Assembly: GCA_949752795.1 (NCBI GenBank)
Contig: OX457071.1
Coordinates: forward strand, 77,527,983 to 77,591,982
Source: Hyperoodon ampullatus
Taxonomy: Eukaryota > Chordata > Mammalia > Artiodactyla > Ziphiidae
Direction of reading: 5' to 3'
Length of the DNA: 64,000 nt
Positions 11,681-22,849 of the stretch are shown here, in pieces. The notes under the pieces are model-generated. The model saw only the letters and a program-made list of their open reading frames with translations, ran no database searches and was not told the origin of the DNA. Numbering within the stretch: the first letter of the stretch is position 1; every line of letters starts with the position of its first letter. A program made the position numbers and the translations under genes.

Positions 11681-12043
11681 GGACAGGGCAGGACAGGACA
11701 GGGCAGCACAGGACAAGGCAGGACAGGACAGGACAAGGCAGGACAGGACAGGACAGGACAGGACAAAGCAGGACAGGGTAGAACAGGACAGGACAGGACA
11801 AGGCAGGACAGGACAGGACAAGGCAGGACAGGGCAGGACAAGGCAGGACAGGACAGGGCAGGACAGGACAGGGCAGGACAAGGCAGGACAGGACAAGGCA
11901 GGACAGGACAAGGCAGGACAGGACAGGACAAGGCAGGACAAGGCAGGACAGGGCAGGACAGGGCAGGACAGGACAGGACAGGACAAGGCAGGACAGGACA
12001 GGACAGGGCAGGACAGGACAGGAGAAGACAGGACAGGACGGGA
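11681..12043. repeat. GGACA-type pentamer minisatellite
   Basis: About 72 tandem 5-bp units, mainly GGACA with interspersed GGGCA and AGGCA (and rare AAGCA, GGGTA and GAACA), form a 363-bp array. AGGCA units recur at irregular spacing, giving a patchy higher-order pattern. Because the unit is 5 bp and contains no stop in any frame, long repetitive open frames appear on both strands; these are artefacts. Likely to vary in length between individuals. Confidence 0.97.
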
Positions 12044-12589
12044 TGAGCAGGGCTGCCCGTGCGTTACCTTGGCTCAGGGATGCCCTGCAGACACCGGCCC
12101 AGGGCCGTCCCTCCTGTCCAGGCCTCACTCACATGATGCCCGGCCTTCCCGTGGCCTCCTGTTCCCACAGTGCCCGGTCCAGTGACCTGAGACCCAGACC
12201 CTCCAGGTAACTGGCCACGCTCAAGCCATCGCCCCAACCCAGGTCCTCCCTGACCCCTGGCTGACACCCTGCACCCAGGAGCACCAACCCGACTTGTTCC
12301 CTCCAAAGGACTCCGACGGCTTAAAGATAAAACCTGTGGCCTGAAACCATGTGAAAGTGGCTGAGCCACTGGCAGAGAAATCCAGAGAATGTTCTGGAAA
12401 GCCTGTGCATGTTTGTGCGTGTGCTTACCTTGTGTATTTAACGTGTCGTGAGTTACAACCGCGCGGCCCTGGTCCACATTGCGAGGCGCCTCCTCGTGCC
12501 CTTCTCCCCAGGGGCCCACTGAGGCTGAACAACCACTGGTTTCTGGTTTTACCCACCATGGGCCTTGTTTCACCCTTTAAAAAAAAAAA

Positions 12590-13986
12590 AAGTTTAATTG
12601 TAAAATACATATAACATAAGATTTATTATCTCAATCACGTTGGGGTCCAGTTCAGTGATATTAAGCGCATTCACACTGTTGTACAACCGTCTGTCTCCAT
12701 GACTCTTGTCATCGTCATCTTGCAAAACGGAGTCTCTGTCCCCGTTAGACAGCAGCCTACTCCAGCCCCTGGCAGCCCCCACTCTCTCTCTGTGTCTCTG
12801 TGAAGTTGGTTATTCTAGGGACCTCATACAAGTGGAGTCACACAGTACTTGTCCTTTTGTGGCTGGCTTGTTTCACTGAGCCTGATGTCCTCAAGGTTCA
12901 TCCATGGTGTTGTAACCGAAAGTGGGGTCTGGCCGCTCGCCACTCAAAAGCCAATAACGAGGCCAGGCTGGTGGGAAGGAAGGTTTGCTTTATTTTGCAG
13001 GCTGGCAGCCGGGGTCGGCGGTGGGGGAGGGAGACGGACGCCTGTCCAAAGGCCAACTCCCTCCGCTGACAACCAGGGGGCAAGAGCTTTTACAGACAGC
13101 TTTTATTCTACCGGCAGGAACAGCACAGGCAGCTCTGTCACCATGAAATTGGTCGTCGGTGGTCTGACCAACGTCATCTTGATTGTTTTAGATGCAGCTA
13201 ACCTTCAGTTCCACATTCGGTTTGTTTCCATCTCTTTGAGGCCAGTTCTCGGAATTGTGGCAGCTTCTGTCATGGCTACAGTCTGCTCATCATGGAGTTA
13301 ACTTCTTCCACCTGGTGAGGGTTTCAGTATCTACAAGACAGCTCCCAGGATACGGCTCAGAGTATTATCTCTATCCCTTAAGGGAGAACTAAAGGCCCTT
13401 GACTATGCTTAATGACTAAACTATTATTTTTTGGTCTCCTTTGACTGTTTTCCTTTGCTTCTGCATTTTCTCACTTCTCTGATTAAACTTATTCTTTGGC
13501 TAAAGTTTTTTCACAGACAAAGGGCAGGCTGAGGACATGGGGGGCAGGGACCATAGCGTCCTGCTGCGTTTCAGTGTAGCCTGTGTCAGGATTTCCTTCC
13601 CTCTTAAGGCTGAGTACCGTTCCATTGTGTGGTTGTGTATCCATTCATCCATCTGTGGACATTGGGTTGTTTCCCTCTTCTGGCCCCTGAGCAATGCTGG
13701 TATGGACACGGGGGTACAAATACGTGTTTGAGTCCCAGCTTTTAGCTTTCGGGGGTGTACACCCAAAAGTGGAGTTGCCGGTTCATGATAGTCCTATTTT
13801 TAACTTGTTGAGAAACCACCGGACATTTGCCCCCCTGGCTGCAGCTTTTACATTCCAGCCAGCGGTGCACAGGGTTGTTTCTCCACATTCCCGCCAGCGC
13901 TTGGTTTCTTCTCTCTTCTGTTCACCGTCACCATCCTAATGGGCGTCCCGTGGTTTTGATTTGCATTTCCCTGCTGATGAGTAACG
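12590..13986 (-). mobile_element. L1 3' end, antisense, split by a solo LTR
   Basis: Pieces at about 12590-12910 (3' UTR) and 13574-13986 (ORF2 C-terminus) are collinear on the minus strand. A damaged ORF2 end is readable in minus frame at 13500-13766 (QMDEWIHNHTMERYSALRGK). The L1 ends only about 65 bp before CRYL1 exon 3. Confidence 0.88.
12911..13573 (-). mobile_element. Solo endogenous retroviral LTR nested in L1
   Basis: The 663-bp insert begins TG, ends CA and is flanked by GTGT on both sides (12907-12910 and 13574-13577). Its removal restores L1 sequence. An AATAAA lies on the minus strand (12989-12994), about 78 bp from the LTR's 3' end, which sets its orientation. The 4-bp duplication suggests a class I element. 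No internal viral genes are present. Confidence 0.88.
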
Positions 13987-14050
13987 CAGACCTCTGTTTG
14001 ATTTTGAATTGTTTCCGAATACTCACGGCTCACTCTGCACTGCTTTCCAG

Positions 14051-14177
14051 AAAAGAGATGAAGTTGCTGGAACAGTCGGGCTCCCTGAAAGGCTCACTGG
14101 GCGCCGAGGAGCAGCTGTCACTCATCAGCAGTTGTTCCGACATCCGGGAGGCAGTAGAGGGCGCCCTGCACGTCCAG
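14051..14177 (+). CDS. CRYL1: CRYL1 exon 3 (lambda-crystallin / L-gulonate 3-dehydrogenase)
   Basis: The 127-bp exon follows a CTGCACTGCTTTCCAG acceptor and ends at CAG|GTGAGT, a strong donor. It enters with one base completing an arginine codon carried from exon 2, then encodes 42 residues beginning [10 protein letters not shown] and ending EGALHVQ. From memory this matches human CRYL1 residues 51-92 with a handful of conservative changes. The segment lies in the N-terminal NAD-binding domain, downstream of its glycine motif (encoded outside the window). The family is 3-hydroxyacyl-CoA dehydrogenase-like; the enzyme oxidises L-gulonate to 3-dehydro-L-gulonate in the cytosol, feeding the uronate/pentose pathway. 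An old antisense L1 ends about 65 bp upstream, so the branch point may lie in or beside transposon DNA. Confidence 0.97.
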
Positions 14178-15071
14178 GTGAGTGGGGACACCTGCCCGCC
14201 GGGGCTGGAACAGCTAGCCTTCCAGCTCCTTGGGTCAAAGGCAATGGAAGGGGTGGGCATCGTGTACCTGCAGGTCAGGATGCCGTTCACGTGACAGGAA
14301 ACACTGTCTTTAACCGCCTGGTACATGGACTCTCGTCAAACCCCTGGGACAGTGTTATCTTTCAGGGGTGTTAGAATGCTGAGCAAAAATACATTTTCTG
14401 GACAGCTAACACTGTTATTTTGTTTTTCTTCTAGTTGAATGAGAGATTATGTTCTTGTTCTCATATGCAACTGTGTAAAAGCTTAAAGAAATCACCCAAA
14501 AGAAACCCTTTCATTTCTTGTGGCATTTGCATTTAGTTCTTCCAACAACGTCACTCAGCAAAAGCGGGCTCTCTGGGGGCCCTGTTCCCACCGCCAAGGA
14601 TGCTCCAGGCCGAGCAGGAGGTGGCCTCGGGGCCAGGGGAGCAGCTCGGTGCCCTCGCAGGGTCCAGCCCACCCGGGCCTACAAGCAGCTCCTGACCCAC
14701 TAAGACCCCGGTGTCACCCCAGCTTCTGAAATGTGACACTTACTGCCCAGGGTTGACGCGGGCTTCGCTCCGGAGCCCCTCACTGTCTGTCCAGTCAGTG
14801 CTGATGTTTCATCTGCTCTGTGACGATGGTTGAGCTGAGAATGTGGGAGCAAACCCGGGGCCCGAGCGCGTTTCCTGGTCCGGAGGCCGAGGGCCTGACG
14901 CTCCTCCAGTTCACACAGCAAAGCTCCCCGTCTCCTCCTGGTCTTTCCACCCAGATCTCGTGACACCAAGGGCTCTGAGGGGCCCCGGCGTTACTGCTTA
15001 GCCTTCCTGACGTGGCCCCGAATGCCCAGGGGTCCTCCCAGCACGGTCCCCGCAGAGGAGGGTCTGCACGG

Positions 15072-15112
15072 GGTTAGCTTGTTTTTTTTTTTTTTTTGGT
15101 TAGCTTGTTTTT
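15072..15112 (-). mobile_element. Tail-only retrotransposon insertion (candidate)
   Basis: The 10-bp word GGTTAGCTTG followed by Ts occurs at 15072-15081 and again at 15098-15107, separated only by a run of 16 Ts. This is the arrangement left when reverse transcription stops inside the poly(A) tail: a target duplication around nothing but poly(T). Slippage plus local duplication is the alternative. Confidence 0.5.
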
Positions 15113-15588
15113 AAGGGAAGTGTCTTCTCTTCTGCGACCCTGCTGGAGGAGGGGGATGTAGGTTGTGCAGCTCGTGGTGCCAGCAGAGACCCCCTGCAGG
15201 GCCGAGGGGACGGGGGACCGAGGGCTCCAGAGCAGACCTCGAGCCACCCACCCTGCACTGGGCAGCTGAGGGCCTTTCTCCGGCTTCCTGACCCGACACC
15301 TCGTCCTGGTCCGGCGAGGGTGGGACACCCATGCCTGGGTCGTCGTGGTCACATCAGGTGACCCTAACGCAAGGCCAGGCTCCGTTGCCTCCAATGAGAA
15401 CATCAATAAATTCCTTTTTGGGGTCAATTTGCTACATAATATTTACAGGACGGAAATGAAAGTTTATAATGACACGTATGATGTGACCTGACATGTGAAC
15501 ATGTGACGTTTCACAGAACACTCGTTCAGACTTTTAACGGTGCCTGACTTGGCGTCTGTCTTCACTAAGTGACTTGAGCCTCTTTTCC

Positions 15589-15963
15589 TTTTTTTTTAAA
15601 AATTTATTTATTTTATTTTTGGCTGCCTCGGGTCTTGGTTGCTGCTCGCGGGCTTTTCTCTAGTTGCGACGAGCGGGGGCTACTCTTCGTTGTGGTGCGC
15701 GGGCTTCTCGTTGCGGTGGCTTCTCTTATTGCAGAGCATGGACTCTAGGTGCATGGGCTTCTGTAGTTGTGGCTCCTGGGCTCAGTAGTTGTGGCTCATG
15801 GGCTCCGTAGTTGTGGCTCGCGGGCTCTAGAGCGCAGGCTCAGTAGTTGTGCCGCACGGGCTTAGTTGCTCCACGGCATGTGGGATCTTCCCGGACCAGG
15901 GATCGAACCCGTGTCCCCTGCATTGGCAGGAGGATTCTCAACCACTGCGCCACCAGGGAAACC
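15589..15963 (-). mobile_element. CHR-type SINE, long form
   Basis: The minus-strand head TTTCCCTGGTGGCGCAGTGG and B-box GGTTCGATCCC are followed by an extended body with repeated GAGCCACAACTA-type units and an A/T tail. This is the longest SINE in the window. Confidence 0.92.
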
Positions 15964-16412
15964 TGCAACTAATGCATCTTAATTTCACCTTATGTTTTCC
16001 AAACAAATGAGAAAATAAATCCCCCCAGTCAAAACCTGCCGGATGTGATACCATGTGTTTGTTAAGTTATATTAGGTTTCTAACAATCTGGGGATGTTAA
16101 AATTTTATTTTAAAGAATAAAGAAAGTTTGGGAGAATCCTACTCAGGTCCATTATTCCAAAAATGTTTTAGTACTTTCCTGTATTTGTATTTCTTTCCAT
16201 TTCTTCTGTTTATTTTCTCTCTTTCTCTAACATACTTAACATTATACTGTAAATAGAATTTTGCATCACGGTTTTTCTTTAGGACTTTACAACCTTTCTT
16301 CCCTTCCTGTCTCTATAAGATAGGGGTACAATTTTTGGACTTTAAAAAAACACTGTTATGTTTATCATGTGATATCTAACCTGAGAGAACCTTCCATCTA
16401 AAAATGACCTTG

Positions 16413-16752
16413 GGGCTTCCCTGGTGGCGCAGTGGTTAAGGATCTGCCTGCCAATGCAGGGGACATGGGTTCGATCCCTGGTCCAGGAAGATCCCACATG
16501 CCGCAGAGCAACTAAGCCATGTGCCACAGCTACTGAGCCTGTGCTCTAGAGCCCACGAGCCACAACTACTGAAGCCCGCGTGCCTAGAGCCTGTGCTCCA
16601 CACAAGAGAAGCCACCTCAGTGAGAAGCCTGCGCACCGCAATGAAGAGTAGCCCCCGCTCACCGCAACTAAAGAAAGCCTGCGTGAAGCAATGAAGATCC
16701 AACGCAGCCAAAAATAAATAAATTAATTAATTTAAAAAAATAATAAATAAAT
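16413..16752 (+). mobile_element. CHR-type SINE, long form, with 13-bp target duplication
   Basis: The plus-strand head GGGCTTCCCTGGTGGCGCAG is followed by the extended body and an AAATAAAT-rich tail. AAAAATGACCTTG flanks it at 16400-16412 and 16753-16765. It lies inverted relative to the long SINE at 15589-15963. Confidence 0.95.
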
Positions 16753-17449
16753 AAAAATGACCTTGAAGCTGAAGGGCCAAGGCCATGGCTGCATCCGCTC
16801 CCTGCCAGCCTCATGGCACCTCCACGTCTTACTGCCCGGAGGCTTCCTGCTAGCCACCCCTTCTTAGCAATTCTTTATGGCTCCCTTTTTCCCAATTATA
16901 AAAGGAAAAATTCTCATTGTAGAAAAATTAATCCAGGCTACTTGGAGACTATTTTTTAATAAAAAGAAAATGATCATTACTTCAGTGACTTGTCCAAAGT
17001 CAGGGGGCAGAGCATGTGACTTAATACAAACAACGCTTCCACCACAAACCATCCAGTCGTGGGATTTACTGAGTCCCGAGGGCCACAGCCCAGAAATGTG
17101 AGCGTAGTTCTTTGTGGTCAGTTTGTCTTCTACCCAAACCCCAGCGGGGGGGAGCCTGGGTCAGAAGGTTTCCTAACACTCTGCTGAAATGTGGGAGCGT
17201 GCAAGAATGGAACCTGAATCTCTAGAACTTAGTGCAATTTTGAAATCAAATCTTGCCTGGCAAGAGAATCTACCGTGCTGGAAAAATAAGTTTATTCTGA
17301 AAAGCCCGTCTAATGCATTGGCTGTTACAGAGCATTCAGGCTCACTAGCTGTGGTACAGAGGCTTCATCTTACCTCTGGAATTTCAGACCTGAGATCAAG
17401 GTAACTGGTAGGAGCCCTGGGAATGGTCATGGAATTATGTATGAGCTTT

Positions 17450-17653
17450 TTTTTTTTTTTTGCGGTATGCGGGCCTCTCACTGTTGTGGCCTCTCCCGTT
17501 GCAGAGCGCAGGCTGTGGACGCGCAGGCTCATCAGCCATGGCTCACGGGCCCAGCCGTTCCGCGGCATGTGGGATCTTCCCAGACCGGGACGTGAACCGG
17601 TGTCCCCTGCATCGGCAGGCGGACTCTCAACCACTGCGCCACCAGGGAAGCCC
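17450..17653 (-). mobile_element. Young CHR-type SINE, antisense
   Basis: The poly(T) tail, body and minus-strand head GGGCTTCCCTGGTGGCGCAG are complete. TGTATGAGCTTT occurs on both sides (about 17439-17449 and 17654-17665) as target duplication. Confidence 0.95.
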
Positions 17654-17788
17654 TGTATGAGCTTTAAGTGGACTTACCTTACACAAGCAGGACAGCAGCC
17701 GAGATCTAGAAGTAAAAATGATATTTATCCATGTACATGTGAGAATTTGCATCTGAACCTTACCTGTAAAATTTAGAAAATGCTAATC

Positions 17789-17881
17789 TTTTTTTTTTTG
17801 GCTGTGTTTGGTGTTCGTTGCTGAGCGCGTGTCCCCTGCATTGGCAGGCGGATTCTTGACCACTGTGCCACCAGGGAAGTC
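17789..17881 (-). mobile_element. CHR-type SINE with internal deletion
   Basis: Only the tail-proximal part and the tRNA head remain (minus-strand GACTTCCCTGGTGGCACAGT), about 93 bp in total. The central body is missing. Confidence 0.8.
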
Positions 17882-18034
17882 TAGGGTCTTTTCTATCCTA
17901 ACAGATTTTCTGTCTACTTATTCTATCCAACATTGAGAGAAAAGTGTTGACGTCCGTAATTATGGATTCATTTCTCAATTAGTTCAAACTAGGCATATAG
18001 TTGGGCCTTGAGCTTTTATCCTACAGACTTTTTA

Positions 18035-18162
18035 TTTATTTATTTTTAAAATTTTTTGGCCACACAGCATGTGGGATCTTAGTTCCTTGACCAGGGATCG
18101 AACCTGTGCCCCTTACAGTGGGAGAGCAGAGTCTTAACCACTGAACTGCCAGGGAAGTCCCA
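18035..18162 (-). mobile_element. CHR-type SINE, short older variant
   Basis: The minus-strand head GGGACTTCCCTGGCAGTTCA is followed by a short body and an A/T-rich tail. AGACTTTTT occurs on both sides as a likely target duplication. Confidence 0.85.
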
Positions 18163-18169
18163 AGACTTT

Positions 18170-18910
18170 TTTAATTAGCATGTTTTGGTCCATTAAAGTT
18201 AATGTAATTATTGATGTGGTGGATTACAATCTACTGTGTTGCTTGTTGTTTTCCATTTGTTTTTTGTTCTTCTCCTCACCCTTATTTCTGGCTGGCTTTT
18301 AGATTGAATATTTTTTATCATTTCATTTTATTTCCATGATTGTTCATTATTTATACCTCTGAAAATTTTTTTGGTGATTGCCATAGGATTTATGAAATTC
18401 CTTTTTAACTAGGCATGGTCTACCTTCACGTGTCGTGTAAGAACCTTACAGCATACTCCCAGCTCCTCAGTCTTTTGTGTTGTTGTCATAGATTTTCCTT
18501 TTACACATCCTGTAGCAGCGAATACAGCTGCTGCTTTTTCTTCATACAGTCAACGAACATTTAGAGCAATTAAAATTAAATTTTATATTTACCTGCATTT
18601 TCACTGTTCCAGCACTCTTCATTTTTTTGCGTAAGCCCCAATTTCTGCTAGATCTGTGGTTTTATGTTCGTTTTGGAAATACCTTGGCCAGTATCTCTTC
18701 AAGTTTTTTATTGGTACCCATTCTCTCTTCTGCGATTTCAATTACATGTATATTAGAGTAGTTCATGATGTTCCAGAGCTTTTGGATTCTCTGTTCTCTT
18801 TTGTTTTGGTTTTTTTCTCCCAGCTTTTTTTCTCTTTGCATTTTTGTTCGGGTAATTTCTACTGACCTATCTTTCGTTTCATTGAGTATTTCTTCATCTC
18901 TGTAGAGTCT
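18170..18910 (-). mobile_element. Old L1-type LINE fragment, antisense
   Basis: A T-rich block whose wording matches old mammalian L1M-type copies on the opposite strand, from memory of the consensus. It is related to blocks at 1-420, 22850-24480 and 27100-27610. No intact reading frame. Confidence 0.6.
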
Positions 18911-19539
18911 ACTAATGAGACTGTATTAATTACCTATTGCTATATAACAGATTACCCCAAACAGTAATTTAAAACAACAATAAACATATATAATCTTGGG
19001 AGTGCCTTGGCTGAGTGGTTCTGGCTTTGGGTCTCTTGATGTTTCAGTTAAGGTATTGGCCAGGGTAGATAGTGGCTATTGTCTGAGACCTGGTGTGACT
19101 GGGGGGTTCATTTTCAAGATGGATCATTGACATGGCTGCCAAATTGATTGATAGGAAGCTGTGGTTCCTCCCCGTGTAGACCTGTCCGTGGGTCTACCTG
19201 AATGTCCTCGTGACATGGTAGTTGGCTTCCCCCAGACGAGTGATGCCAGAGAGCACATGCTGAAAGCTGGCCTCCAAAGTCACGTGCTGCCATTTTACAC
19301 AGGTCAGGCCTATGCAGTGCGGGTGGGACCCACACAAGGGCACGCACGCCAGGAGGCAGGGGCTCATAATAGTTCCCATCTCTCTGCTGAAAGCATCTAT
19401 CTGTTCACTTTGCCACTAGAGTATTTAACATGTTGAGTCATAGTTACTTTCAGTTCTCTGATAGTTCTAACATGTGGATTATCTCTGAGTCTAATTCTGT
19501 TGACTGCTTTGTCTCTTGACAAGAGGAGGTTTCCCTTGC

Positions 19540-19747
19540 TTTTTTTTTTTTTTTTGCGGTACACGGGCCTCTCACTGTTGTGGCCTCTCCCATTGCGGAG
19601 CACAGGCTCCGGACACGCAGGCTCAGCGGCCATGGCTCACGGGGCCCAGCCGCTCCACGGCATGTGGGATCCTCCCGGACCGGGGCACGAACCCGCGTCG
19701 CCTGCATCGGCAAGCAGACTCTCAACCACTGCACCACCAGGGAAGCC
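19540..19747 (-). mobile_element. Young CHR-type SINE, antisense
   Basis: A complete short-form SINE: poly(T), then the body, ending CCACCAGGGAAGCCCC. The minus-strand head is GGGGCTTCCCTGGTGGTGCA. No clear target duplication. Confidence 0.93.
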
Positions 19748-20030
19748 CCATTTTCTTCTTGAGTAAATCTAAGCACCGTGTGTCTTAACAAACTTCTGCT
19801 ACAATGGCTGGAAAGTTGCAGAGGTGAACCAATTTGTGCAGTGATCTGATTTTTCAGGGAAAATGCTGGGGAAAAACACAGGTGCCAATAAATGATTATC
19901 TCCTGGAGGTGGAGCTTTGTGAGGTTTGTCTTTTTCCTTGGTCATATTTTCTAAATTTTCAGCAATGAACATGTATTACTTTCGTGGTAATAAAACACAA
20001 GGATTCTCTGGCAGGTTCGTTGGGGGCACC

Positions 20031-20262
20031 TGAGGGTGTAGTGGTCAAGACCCGGCCCTGGGAGGCCGACAGACATGGGTTCAGGTCCCGCTTCTGTTTC
20101 TTCCTAGTTACACGAGCTTTGGCAAGTTCTCAGCTCTGTGCAAATCAGCTCTCACATTTCTAAAACATGGGTAATACGTGAAGATGCTTATTCTGAGAAT
20201 TAAATGAAAAGGTATACAAAGTGCTTACCACGTACCAGGTACGGGTTGAAATGCTCAGGAAA
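20031..20262 (+). mobile_element. MIR SINE
   Basis: Diverged but recognisable MIR order: a GACATGGGTTCAGGTCCCGC B-box region, the core, then GAATTAAATGA and AAAGTGCTTACCACGTACCA near the 3' end. This is an ancient mammal-wide repeat. Confidence 0.8.
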
Positions 20263-20275
20263 TACCAGAGTTTCT

Positions 20276-20603
20276 TTTTATTTATTTAAAATTAAAAAAA
20301 AAATTTTGGCTGCATTGGGTCTTTGTTGCTGCACATGGGCTTTCTCTAGTTGTGGCGAGCAGGGACTACTCTTCATTGCGGTGCGCAGGCTTCTCATTGC
20401 TGTGGCTTCTCTTGTCGCGGAGCACGGGCTCTAGGCACGTGGGCTCAGTAGTTGTGGCTCGCGGGCTCTAGAGCACAAGCTCAGTAGTTGGGGCTCACGG
20501 GCTTTGTTGCTCCGCGGCATGTGGGATCTTCCTGGACCAGGGCTCGAACCCGTGTCCCCTGCACTGGCAGGCGGATTCTTAACCACTGCGCCACCAAGTC
20601 CCT
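20276..20603 (-). mobile_element. CHR-type SINE, long form, damaged head
   Basis: A long-form body in antisense with the head truncated by a small deletion (CCACCAAGTCCCT instead of CCACCAGGGAAGTCCCT). The remainder is well preserved. Confidence 0.9.
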
Positions 20604-21514
20604 GAACACATTTTTTAAAGTGGCTTTTGAGAGATTTGCACTGTGAATTTTGGTTGTAACTGTTGGCAGAATGGATGCTGGTTGCTACTTTGTTAGCAGG
20701 TGTCCCTGGACCCAGAACCGCCTGGCCCGTGTGGCAACTGCAGGCCCTGCATGGCTGGAGCACTTGAAACAATGCTGGTCAAACTGACACAGGTGTAAAA
20801 CCCCCACTGGATTTCAAAGACTTACTAAGGAAAAAAGAAAAGGATGTAAAAGATCTCAATAATTTTTAGTGCCAATTATATGTTGAAATGACAATATTTG
20901 GGTATATTCAGTTAAGTAAAGTACGTTGGTAAGACTAAGTTCACTGATTTCTTTTTGCTTTCTTAATGTGGCTACTAGAAAACTGAGAATTGTGTACATA
21001 ACTCATGTTGTTTTTCCGTTGGGCAGCTGGTCTGGAGCATAAGCCTCCCTGGCCCTGAACTGGATCAGTTAGTCATGGTCCCTGCTGTTCCCCTGGGCAG
21101 GGCCTGCCCTTTTGGTTACTGTTTAAAGGGAAATAACCACTTGTTTTACTTATCTTTGCACATTTGACCAAGCCTCTGCCTTGCACTGTGCTTCTGCTGG
21201 CACATTTGTTTCCAAACCTTGGGGAATATATTTGAGTGAATGATCTGTGAATGTGCTGTATGACACTATATTGACGATGCCGTTGATTGTAAGAGATCTT
21301 CCAACGTGAGAACCATTAAGGAAAAAAATGCAAATTAGAAGATGACACAGCTTTATCTAACCCTTGACCTATTTGGTGCTTTGAGTTTCTTCCTCTAGTT
21401 CATTTGCAAACGAATGAATCAAAATATTCTGTAACTTTTTGAAAAGACCTTTAGAATTATTGACTCGGTGTCCAGGAAGTTGAAGAGTCCGGCGTCGGAG
21501 GGGGACTGCCTTAC

Positions 21515-21660
21515 CCAGCTTCTCTGTGCCTCGGCCTCGGCCTCTGTAAAGTGAGGTGATGGCGGATCGTACAGCTGCTCCGTTGTCCTGAGACCTGCGT
21601 GAGCGTCTGTGAATTAAAGCAGCGCCTCTTGTGTCAGCACCTGAGCAGCGCCCAGCACGG
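21515..21660 (+). mobile_element. MIR SINE fragment
   Basis: TCTCTGTGCCTCGGCCTC followed by TCTGTAAAGTGAGGTGATGG matches the MIR core, with a GAATTAAAGCAGCGCC remnant after it. Diverged. Confidence 0.6.
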
Positions 21661-22334
21661 AGCAAAGCCCGGGAAAGAGGGATCATCCTGCAGTCCTTGT
21701 GTGTGTGTGGGGGGTGAATACCCATTTACAGACCAGGGAACCAAACTGACCAAGGTTACACGTGTAGTGAGTGCTAGGTCAGGATTTAGCTTCTCGTATC
21801 AGACTGGATTTCTGAGCTAGAAGAGAATGTAAGGTCTCTGGCTCAGTTTAGTGCCACAGGCCCTAGCGATGTATTTTCCCATGATCCAAGAATTGGATGC
21901 ATGTTGCATTTCATGTGAACTCGCTTCCACATCAGCTGTCCTCACAGAGTTAGAGAGACCAGCTCAGGTGGGCAGGGACACTGACGTCCTTCCAACAGGA
22001 ACAGGTGGCACTCAGCCCCAGGAAGGACACCGAGAGTGGCCCGGACCTTCTGATTTTTCACGTTAACCAGGCAAGTGAGAAGTTGGAATTTTTATTTCTG
22101 ATTTTTAAATCTTGACTCCGATTTTCTTAATCACATTGTGATTATGTGTGACCTCTGGTTACAATCTGGTCTAAATGTTAATTCTGATTGACGTTAACAG
22201 TTCCCTTGGAGAACCTTCACGAGTATTTTCTTCTTGATCACTTTTGTTTTACTTCCTGCAGAGATGTTTCTCTGGGGCTGGTGGATACGTATGTAACACA
22301 GTTGTTTCGACAGTGACTTGAGGAGTGTTAGACT

Positions 22335-22531
22335 TTTTTTTTTTTTAATATTTATTTATTTATTTATTTGGCTGTGCCGGGTCTTAGTTATGGCATGCGG
22401 AATTCTTAGTTGCAGTATATGGACTTTTAGCCGTGGGATGCATGTGGCATCTAGTTCCCTGACCAGAGATCGAACCCAGACACCCTGCATTGGGCACGGG
22501 GAGTCTTAACCACTGGACCACCAGGGAAGTC
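22335..22531 (-). mobile_element. CHR-type SINE, older variant
   Basis: Poly(T) with an ATTTATTT tail, the body and a minus-strand head GACTTCCCTGGTGGTCCAGT. A GTGTTAGA word lies on each side as a probable target duplication. Confidence 0.88.
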
Positions 22532-22642
22532 TCTGTGTTAGAGTTTTATATCCAGTCTTTATTACAAAACACATTTTAGGTAGGAGGAGGTCTAGGAAAG
22601 ACTTATCTCTCCTTAACGTAGACGTAAAAATCCTTAACAGAA

Positions 22643-22696
22643 CTAATAAGAACCTGCTGTATATAAAAAAATAAATAAAATCCAAAAATTCAAAAC
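22643..22696 (+). mobile_element. 54-bp L1 3'-tail insertion with 16-bp target duplication
   Basis: AAAATCCTTAACAGAA occurs perfectly at 22627-22642 and 22697-22712. Between the copies are 54 bp containing AGAACCTGCTGTATATAAA and an A-rich end, resembling the last bases of a cetartiodactyl L1 3' end. This is an extreme 5' truncation. Confidence 0.8.
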
Positions 22697-22849
22697 AAAA
22701 TCCTTAACAGAATGTTAGCAAATCAAATCTAAAAAAATACAAAGAGAATTATATATCATGACCAAGTGGGATTTATCCCAGGTATGCAAGCCTGGTTCAG
22801 TACTTGAAAATAAATTAATGTAATCCATTACAATGCACTGCTACTATTT

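Larger units (their letters stand above)
1..14050 (+). other. CRYL1: CRYL1 intron 2 (3' part)
   Basis: This is inferred to be intron because exon 3 starts at 14051 and no sequence resembling CRYL1 exon 1 or 2 was seen upstream. It is packed with repeats, listed separately. Stretches with nothing I recognise are about 421-1995, 2433-2751, 5353-7126 (apart from short simple repeats), 7274-7868, 8120-9925, 10171-11680 and 12044-12589. Parts of 826-900 resemble a very old mammal-wide repeat. Open frames here are short and match no known protein. Confidence 0.85.

Noticed and set aside
11681..12043. CRISPR-like array or immunoglobulin switch-like repeats
   Set aside because: The units are uninterrupted 5-bp tandem repeats without spacers, and no immunoglobulin genes or cas-like genes are present.
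11384..12128. Long open frames on both strands over 11.4-12.1 kb with repetitive GQDRTGQ- or CPVLPCP-like translations
   Set aside because: They are translations of a 5-bp minisatellite that lacks stop codons in any frame; not genes.
13500..14033. Extra coding sequence joined to exon 3 on its 5' side
   Set aside because: The open frame extends into L1 DNA; the acceptor at 14050 and homology to CRYL1 set the exon start.
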